Of a stretch of DNA of 64,000 nucleotides, positions 59,081 through 64,000 are shown one piece after another. The first letter of the stretch is position 1. Every line of letters begins with the position of its first letter. This DNA comes from UBA1127 sp965116355. Its GTDB lineage: Bacteria > Chloroflexota > Dehalococcoidia > Lucifugimonadales > UBA1127. The stretch lies in contig OZ220679.1 in the NCBI GenBank assembly GCA_965116355.1, positions 496,001 to 560,000 of the forward strand, in the 5' to 3' direction. Under the pieces are notes generated by a model. That model saw only the letters and a program-made list of their open reading frames with translations. It was not told where the DNA came from and did no database searches. The position numbers were made by a program, and so were the translations under genes.

Positions 59081-59729
59081 ATTCTCCTTCGAAACGCTCG
59101 TTCACCAAACGGATTCAGGAGGAGAGGCCTTCCAACCCTGTGCGAAAGCGCTATGCTTCCTGTGCTGATTCGGTGTCAGCAGTAGCCCTTCCCCCGTCCT
59201 CCTGAACGCACCAGCATTGCTCTGCTGATGCGTTCATCTTACCGTCACGCTGGCGTTGCGTCTAGGAACTAATTCTGTAGATTTTCGAGACTTGACACCA
59301 CCGCCAGAGGGACCCTGTTGACTGATCCTATAACTGATTGAAGGAGAGGGCGTCTGAAGGATAGGCCGTTTTCAGCTACGGATAACGGCAGGTGACACAG
59401 TGGATGTACTAACCCGAGGCTTTTTCTTGTACCACTCGTTGCCAATGAACTGAGTCAGTCGAGTTCACACTCGACGCCCAACCAACTGACAAGCATTGCG
59501 CCCCTGGTATCCTCCTTTCGCCTTTGCTCCTTCCTCATTGTCTACACTGGACTCCTGACATACCATAGGCGCGCTTTCAAGCGACTCTCAGAGGTAGTGT
59601 CCGCCTTAGGCTCAGGAGGATGTAGTTGTGGCCTCAGGCTGGAGCACCGGACCGTTCTCTGAGAGACCGCTAGAATTGCTGAGGTGTCGGTAGTTTGAGG
59701 GCCTTGGGGAGGCTCGAAGGGAAGGGTGA
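59081..59729. other. Gene-poor 650-base region upstream of the defence island
   Basis: No convincing gene. It is visibly less GC-rich than the rest of the window. It contains a hairpin at 59203-59236: TGAACGCA pairs with TGCGTTCA, with inner AGCA/TGCT and a 2x2 internal loop. No convincing spaced -35/-10 pair for hsdM was found. Confidence 0.5.
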
Positions 59730-61697
59730 ATGGTAACCGCTCTCAACATTAGCAGCTTCATATGGGGCATCGCGGACGATGTGCTGCGGGATGTGTACGT
59801 CCGCGGCAAGTACCGTGACGTCATACTGCCGATGACGGTCATTCGTCGCCTTGACGCTGTGCTGGAGCCGACCAAGGATGCCGTGCTCCGCAGGAAGGAG
59901 CAGTTGGACGACGCCGGCATCACCAACCAGGACCAAGCCCTGCGCCAGGCTTCGGGCGAGGCATTCTACAACACGTCACGCTTCCGGCTCCGCGACCTTA
60001 CCTCTATCGGCCAGCAGCAGAGGCTTCGAGCTAACTTCGAGGCGTACCTCGACGGCTTCTCGCCCAATGTTCAGGAGGTGCTGGACAAGTTCGAGTTCCG
60101 CAATCAGGTCCCCAGGCTGGTGGACACCCACGCGCTGGGCTTCCTGTTGGAGAAGTTCCTGGACAGTTCCATTAACCTCAGCCCTCGGCCCGTGTTGAAT
60201 GGCGACGGCTCGGTGCGGCTGCAAGGACTGGACAACCACAGCATGGGCACCGTCTTCGAGGAGCTGATCCGGCGATTCAACGAGGAGAACAACGAGGAGG
60301 CCGGGGAGCATTTCACCCCGAGGGACGTGGTGCAGCTCATGGCGCGCCTGGTCTTCCTACCCGTCGCCGATGAGGTGAAGTCCGGCACCTACCTCGTCTA
60401 CGACGGCGCTTGCGGCACCGGCGGGATGCTGACGGTTGCGGAGGAGACGCTGACGCAGTTGGCCGGCGAACAGGGCAAGGAAGTGTCCGTTCACCTGTTC
60501 GGGCAGGAGGTCAACCCGGAGACCTATGCCATCAGCAAAGCCGACCTGATCCTGAAGGGAGAGGGCAGTGAGGCTGACAACATGCAGTTCGGCTCTACCC
60601 TCTCTGCCGATGCCTTTCCCTCTCGCGAGTTCGACTTCATGCTCTCCAATCCGCCCTACGGCAAGAGCTGGAAGACGGACCTTGAGCGCATGGGCGGCAA
60701 GTCTGGCATCAAGGACCCGCGCTTCCTCGTGGAACACGGCGGTGACCCTGACTACTCACTCATCACTCGGTCCAGCGATGGTCAGATGATGTTCCTCGCC
60801 AACATGCTGAGCAAGATGAAGCACGACACGCCGATGGGCAGCCGCATCGCCGAGGTCCACAACGGCAGCTCCCTCTTCACCGGCGACGCCGGGCAGGGCG
60901 AGAGCAACATTCGTCGCTGGATAATCGAGAACGACTGGCTGGAGGCCATCATCGCCCTGCCGCTCAACATGTTCTACAACACCGGCATCGCCACCTACAT
61001 CTGGGTGCTGAGCAACCGCAAGGCGGCGCACCGCCGGGGCAAGGTGCAGCTCATCGACGCCACCCAATGGCGCCGGCCACTGCGCAAGAACTTGGGCAGC
61101 AAGAACTGCGAGCTTTCCGACGAGGACATTCGGCGCATCTGCGACGCCTTCCTCGACTTCGAGGAGACGGAGCAGTCGAAGATATTCCCCAACGAGGCCT
61201 TCGGCTACTGGAAAGTCACCGTGGAGCGGCGCCTGCGCGTCGAGGGCATCGACTCGGAGCAGGCCTATCCCGCCAATGAGATCAAGGTGCTCAAAGATAA
61301 CGGAAAACGCTCGGAGACTGCGCCACCAGTCATCAAGAAGGTCCACAAGGGCGCGGCGGCCGACTCGGTGCGCGGCCTGTTTCCGGTCACCATCGCGGGC
61401 AAGCCTGTCATCGTCGAGTACGAGCCGGACACGGACCTGCGGGACACGGAGCAGGTGCCGCTGCTGGAAGAGGGCGGCGTAGAAGCGTTCCTCCTCCGCG
61501 AGGTGCTGCCTTACGCCCCCGACGCCTGGTACGTCCCTGACAGCGTGAAGGTCGGCTACGAGATAAGCTTCACCCGCCACTTCTACAAGCCGCAGCCTCT
61601 GCGCTCATTGGAGGAGATACGAGCCGACATTCTGGCCTTGGAGCAGGAAACGGAAGGGTTGATAGGAGAGATTGTAGGGGTAGGGGAGAGCAGCTAG
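59730..61697 (+). CDS. hsdM: Type I restriction-modification DNA methyltransferase (HsdM)
   Basis: 655 residues. An N-terminal helical bundle (WGIADDVLRDVYVRGKYRDV) is followed by the Gamma-class N6-adenine methyltransferase core: SAM motif DGACGTGGM at 225-233 and catalytic NPPY at 307-310 (MLSNPPYGKSW). EEAGEHFTPRDVVQLMARL near 189-207 is the HsdM hallmark. Methylates adenine within the sequence recognised by HsdS. Its stop overlaps the next gene (61697). hsdS lies 2 kb downstream behind three other genes; hsdR is not in the window. Confidence 0.92.
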   Translation: MVTALNISSFIWGIADDVLRDVYVRGKYRDVILPMTVIRRLDAVLEPTKDAVLRRKEQLDDAGITNQDQALRQASGEAFYNTSRFRLRDLTSIGQQQRLRANFEAYLDGFSPNVQEVLDKFEFRNQVPRLVDTHALGFLLEKFLDSSINLSPRPVLNGDGSVRLQGLDNHSMGTVFEELIRRFNEENNEEAGEHFTPRDVVQLMARLVFLPVADEVKSGTYLVYDGACGTGGMLTVAEETLTQLAGEQGKEVSVHLFGQEVNPETYAISKADLILKGEGSEADNMQFGSTLSADAFPSREFDFMLSNPPYGKSWKTDLERMGGKSGIKDPRFLVEHGGDPDYSLITRSSDGQMMFLANMLSKMKHDTPMGSRIAEVHNGSSLFTGDAGQGESNIRRWIIENDWLEAIIALPLNMFYNTGIATYIWVLSNRKAAHRRGKVQLIDATQWRRPLRKNLGSKNCELSDEDIRRICDAFLDFEETEQSKIFPNEAFGYWKVTVERRLRVEGIDSEQAYPANEIKVLKDNGKRSETAPPVIKKVHKGAAADSVRGLFPVTIAGKPVIVEYEPDTDLRDTEQVPLLEEGGVEAFLLREVLPYAPDAWYVPDSVKVGYEISFTRHFYKPQPLRSLEEIRADILALEQETEGLIGEIVGVGESS

Positions 61698-62137
61698 TGT
61701 CCGAGAACCAGGGGGTTGACGCACAGCAGCAGGCCGTTCACAAGCACCTTGAAATCATGCAGGACGTGATAGGCCGGATGGCGGAGAACAGCCGCTCTTG
61801 CAAGGTGTGGTGCGTAACTCTCGTTGCGGCCACCTTGGTGCTGATAGCGCGAACTGGAGAGGCCAACCACGCGCTGATCGCCCTAGCTCCGGCGGTACTG
61901 TTCTACGTGCTGGATGCCTACTACCTGATGCTGGAGAAGAGATTTCGGACTTCGTACGACGATTTCGTCGACAAGGCACACGCACGGCCAATTGCCTGCT
62001 CAGATCTTCATAAGGTGACTGGTGTGGGCTCTAGGGTGCGCATAATGCTGTGGACCATGTTCATGTCGTTTTCAGTGCTTCCTTTCTATATGGCGGTAGT
62101 CGTCACAGTCCTGTTGGCATGGGGAATCATCCTTTAG
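61697..62137 (+). CDS. Multi-helix membrane protein of the defence island
   Basis: 146 residues. A soluble N-terminal helix HLEIMQDVIGRMAENSRSCK near 19-38, then membrane helices near 40-56, 61-79, and 113-145 (MSFSVLPFYMAVVVTVLLAW). Resembles a family I associate with TIR-like genes (HLxxIQxxIxRMxxNSxxxK, then a hydrophobic pair and a LDxYYL-x-EKxFR loop, here LDAYYLMLEKRFR). The start codon GTG overlaps the hsdM stop. Plausible membrane-acting effector or anchor for the adjacent TIR-like protein; this is inference. Confidence 0.65.
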   Translation: MSENQGVDAQQQAVHKHLEIMQDVIGRMAENSRSCKVWCVTLVAATLVLIARTGEANHALIALAPAVLFYVLDAYYLMLEKRFRTSYDDFVDKAHARPIACSDLHKVTGVGSRVRIMLWTMFMSFSVLPFYMAVVVTVLLAWGIIL

Positions 62138-62149
62138 GTGGGGCAAGCA

Positions 62150-62731
62150 ATGATGACCGCAAAGATACCCAAGTACAAGGTCTTCATTAGCTACTACCAT
62201 GCCGATGACGAGGAATACAAGCGCCGGCTAGTTCAAGCGTTGGACAGCAAGGCCATAGACAAGTCCGTCAGCCCGGGAGACATTCACGGCGAGGGACTCC
62301 GGCTAGACGAGATACGCCGAAGAATCAGGGATGACTATATTGCAGATGCCGTGGTCACCATTGTGCTCATTGGCCCCTGCACTTGGCAGCGTAAGCATGT
62401 GGACTGGGAGATTTCAGCTAGTATCATCGACCGGCCCAACAACGAGCGGTGCGGATTGGTGGGCCTGCTTCTGCCCACCCACCCGGACTACAACAAGCGG
62501 CCACAGGACCGCAACCCCCACCTGATTCCTCAGCGATTGGCTTGTAACATCGTCGGCGAAGACCCCTTTGCCGTCATCTACAAGTGGCCTCGACAGCGAG
62601 TTTCAAAGAGAGTCATGCCGAAGGTCCATCGGGCATTTCTCAGGAAAGACAGGGCGCCTTGGCCGGATGACGGGCTTGACCAGTTTTTGAATAATCGAGG
62701 CGGCGATTGCACCAGGGGCTGGCAGAACTAG
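62150..62731 (+). CDS. TIR-like (MTH538/DUF1863, ThsB-like) protein
   Basis: 193 residues. YKVFISYYHADDEEYKRRLV near 9-28 matches the start of TIR-like DUF1863 domains, with the following AVVTIVLIGPCTWQRKHVDW then EISASI region (beta-strand, Glu/Trp position) typical of MTH538-like proteins, including ThsB of the Thoeris anti-phage system. ThsB-type proteins make a signalling nucleotide on infection. No ThsA-type effector is adjacent; the neighbour is a membrane protein. ATG at 62150 after AGGTGGGG; GTG at 62138 is an alternative. Confidence 0.78.
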   Translation: MMTAKIPKYKVFISYYHADDEEYKRRLVQALDSKAIDKSVSPGDIHGEGLRLDEIRRRIRDDYIADAVVTIVLIGPCTWQRKHVDWEISASIIDRPNNERCGLVGLLLPTHPDYNKRPQDRNPHLIPQRLACNIVGEDPFAVIYKWPRQRVSKRVMPKVHRAFLRKDRAPWPDDGLDQFLNNRGGDCTRGWQN

Positions 62732-62794
62732 CTAAATGATACTAGGGCGTGGATAGCTGAAGGTACTTCAGTTACACCATTTCAGGAGTGGTTC

Positions 62795-63673
62795 ATGTTT
62801 CAAACCTACATTGACCCGGCGGAAGTCCAGTACATGGGCACGCCTGGTGATCCAGAAACGTGCGCGATCGCTGTGGATACCATCGTGAACAGCGAGAACC
62901 CTCCAAGAAGGGCATCCATTGTGACATGTAGAAAGGACCGAGGGGATCGGATGTCTGAACACCTGTTTCTGTTTTGGAACTGGAATTATATTCCGCTAAC
63001 GGTTGTGCATTCCGGCTTTGCAAGTGGGTATGGAGGTGGAGGTCCACACGCCTTCTCGGAAGCCTTGTGCAGTGTGTTCTACAGGAATATACCTACCAAC
63101 GAGATTGTTCTGGATGAAACTGAATTCAACGCTATTGAGAATCGCAGGCTCACACCAAAGATCATTGAAATGCTCCGCGCTGCCGACAACTCGCCCTTAG
63201 AGTTCCCTTGGCATTGGATCATGCCAAGGCATAGAGAAAAGACTGAGGGAGAGTTCTGGGCTATGCGGCACCAACCGAGACCGAACTTCGATTTTCTGGA
63301 CACAGAACTGGCGACGGCTTGCAGAGGGCTCTTTGAGGCGAGTCCAATAGCCGCGGTGTCCGAGGGGTTCAAGCTGCTTGAAGACCGTTTACGTGAACTC
63401 GTTGGCTACCAGGTTACGGATGATGATGTTCTTTCAGGCGACAAGTTACTGAACAAGGCGTTTCATCCAGAGAAGGGCGTCCTTGCAGACAAGACTCTAC
63501 CCAAGGCGGAGAGGGAAGGTGTGTTCCTCATGTACAAAGGGGTGTTTCAGTTCGTAAGAAACCCCTTGGCGCACAAATCGGTCGAGCTAGAAGATAAGCA
63601 GACTGTTATTGAATATCTATATCTCGTTGACCTTCTTCTCCGGTTGTTGCCCAAGACTGGTGGGGCCACATGA
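62795..63673 (+). CDS. TIGR02391/Ymh-domain protein
   Basis: 292 residues. The N-terminal half (about 1-180) is of unrecognised type, with LFLFWNWNYIPLTVVHSGFA. The C-terminal half has GFKLLEDRLRELVGYQVTDD, then LLNKAFHPEKGVLADKTLPK and FQFVRNPLAHKSVELEDKQT, which match the TIGR02391 (PF09509-like) family found in defence and phage-related loci. ATG at 62795 follows AGGAGTGGTTC. Coding GC is visibly lower than in the rest of the window. Function unknown. Confidence 0.68.
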   Translation: MFQTYIDPAEVQYMGTPGDPETCAIAVDTIVNSENPPRRASIVTCRKDRGDRMSEHLFLFWNWNYIPLTVVHSGFASGYGGGGPHAFSEALCSVFYRNIPTNEIVLDETEFNAIENRRLTPKIIEMLRAADNSPLEFPWHWIMPRHREKTEGEFWAMRHQPRPNFDFLDTELATACRGLFEASPIAAVSEGFKLLEDRLRELVGYQVTDDDVLSGDKLLNKAFHPEKGVLADKTLPKAEREGVFLMYKGVFQFVRNPLAHKSVELEDKQTVIEYLYLVDLLLRLLPKTGGAT

Positions 63674-63680
63674 TTGGGAA

Positions 63681-64000
63681 ATGGGTGTTAAGGCAATGCT
63701 AAATCCTACGGCTCCCACACCCTACCCCTCCTACAGCTCCTCCGGCGTCGAGTGGCTCGGCGATGTGCCTGAGCATTGGGAACTGGGCCATCTCCGGTAC
63801 TTTGCTGAGTCACTGGACGGTGCCCGGATTCCGCTCAGCAAAGAACAAAGGGGAACGATGCAGGGCTCCATTCCCTATTGGGGTGCCAATTCGGTCATAG
63901 ACCATGTCGACAACTGGATATTCAACGAACCTATAGTCTTGGTAGGTGAAGATGGAGCCCCGTTTCAGGATCCGTCTAGACCTGTCGCGTTCTTCGTGAA
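63681..64000 (+). CDS. hsdS: Type I restriction specificity subunit HsdS (partial)
   Basis: About 106 codons before the right edge. PYPSYSSSGVEWLGDVPEHW near 12-31 followed by GHLRYFAESLDG and the IPYWGANSVIDHVDNWIFNE region match the first target-recognition domain of HsdS (YWGANGV-type start of a TRD). Confers DNA sequence specificity on HsdM and HsdR. ATG at 63681 or 63696. Truncated by the window end. Confidence 0.88.
   Translation, partial: MGVKAMLNPTAPTPYPSYSSSGVEWLGDVPEHWELGHLRYFAESLDGARIPLSKEQRGTMQGSIPYWGANSVIDHVDNWIFNEPIVLVGEDGAPFQDPSRPVAFFV

Noticed and set aside
59081..59729. Insertion sequence or integrase in the gene-poor gap before hsdM
   Set aside because: No transposase or integrase frame is visible; only a hairpin and short shadow frames occur.

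Overview
The window is GC-rich, densely coded bacterial DNA, most likely from a Chloroflexota genome (Dehalococcoidia/SAR202-like). This placement is an inference. It rests on a DUF3090-family gene, stand-alone FAD-oxidase, Rieske and arylsulfotransferase-type genes, 2-oxoacid:ferredoxin oxidoreductase, an HemQ-like protein, a Cys-type CcmE, and frequent GTG and TTG starts. TGA is a normal stop for most genes here, so the standard bacterial code applies. Promoters close to TTGACA-N17-TATAAT are readily visible.

Layout. 1-4.2 kb: the end of a MobA-like transferase, then ispD-ispF-cysS in overlapping order and an FAD-linked oxidase. 4.2-11.7 kb: a SAM-hydrolase-like gene, secG and gatB on the minus strand, a Met/Gln-rich coiled-coil VWA protein, and the korA-korB operon. 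12-22.5 kb: DUF3090, a PHP phosphoesterase, a tandem rhodanese with TGA at the catalytic-Cys codon, an ABC-2 exporter, an sfsA/NTPase/endonuclease III-like operon, and a double ThyX-like protein. 22.5-31.4 kb: siroheme nitrite/sulfite reductase behind an attenuator-like leader, divergent hemQ, modABC and acnA. 31.4-37.5 kb (mostly minus): two 7Fe ferredoxins, an Lrp regulator, ccmE, pspAB-htpX, two half-size EamA transporters, purQ, yqeY and rpsU. 37.5-45.8 kb: a RumA-Maf fusion, tatA/B-tatC, lpd, a 2-oxoacid dehydrogenase E2, a TPP enzyme and fabI. 45.8-58.3 kb: a kinase, cysM, a Rieske oxygenase, transporters, an arylsulfotransferase-like gene, small SH3-like proteins, three tRNAs and a TolB-like lipoprotein. 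58.4-64 kb: two more tRNAs, then a lower-GC defence island: hsdM, a membrane protein, a TIR-like protein, a TIGR02391-like protein, and hsdS running off the end.

Functionally the window combines housekeeping (MEP isoprenoid synthesis, tRNA charging, protein export, fatty acid synthesis, TCA cycle) with redox and sulfur/nitrogen chemistry (nitrite/sulfite reductase, ferredoxins, KorAB, rhodanese, molybdate import). Its right end is a probable anti-phage locus. The observations most worth follow-up are the possible selenocysteine rhodanese with a SECIS-like hairpin, the TM/TIR/TIGR02391 cassette inside a type I restriction operon, the apparent AUC start of ispF, the nir leader with a terminator between promoter and start, and the RumA-Maf fusion.
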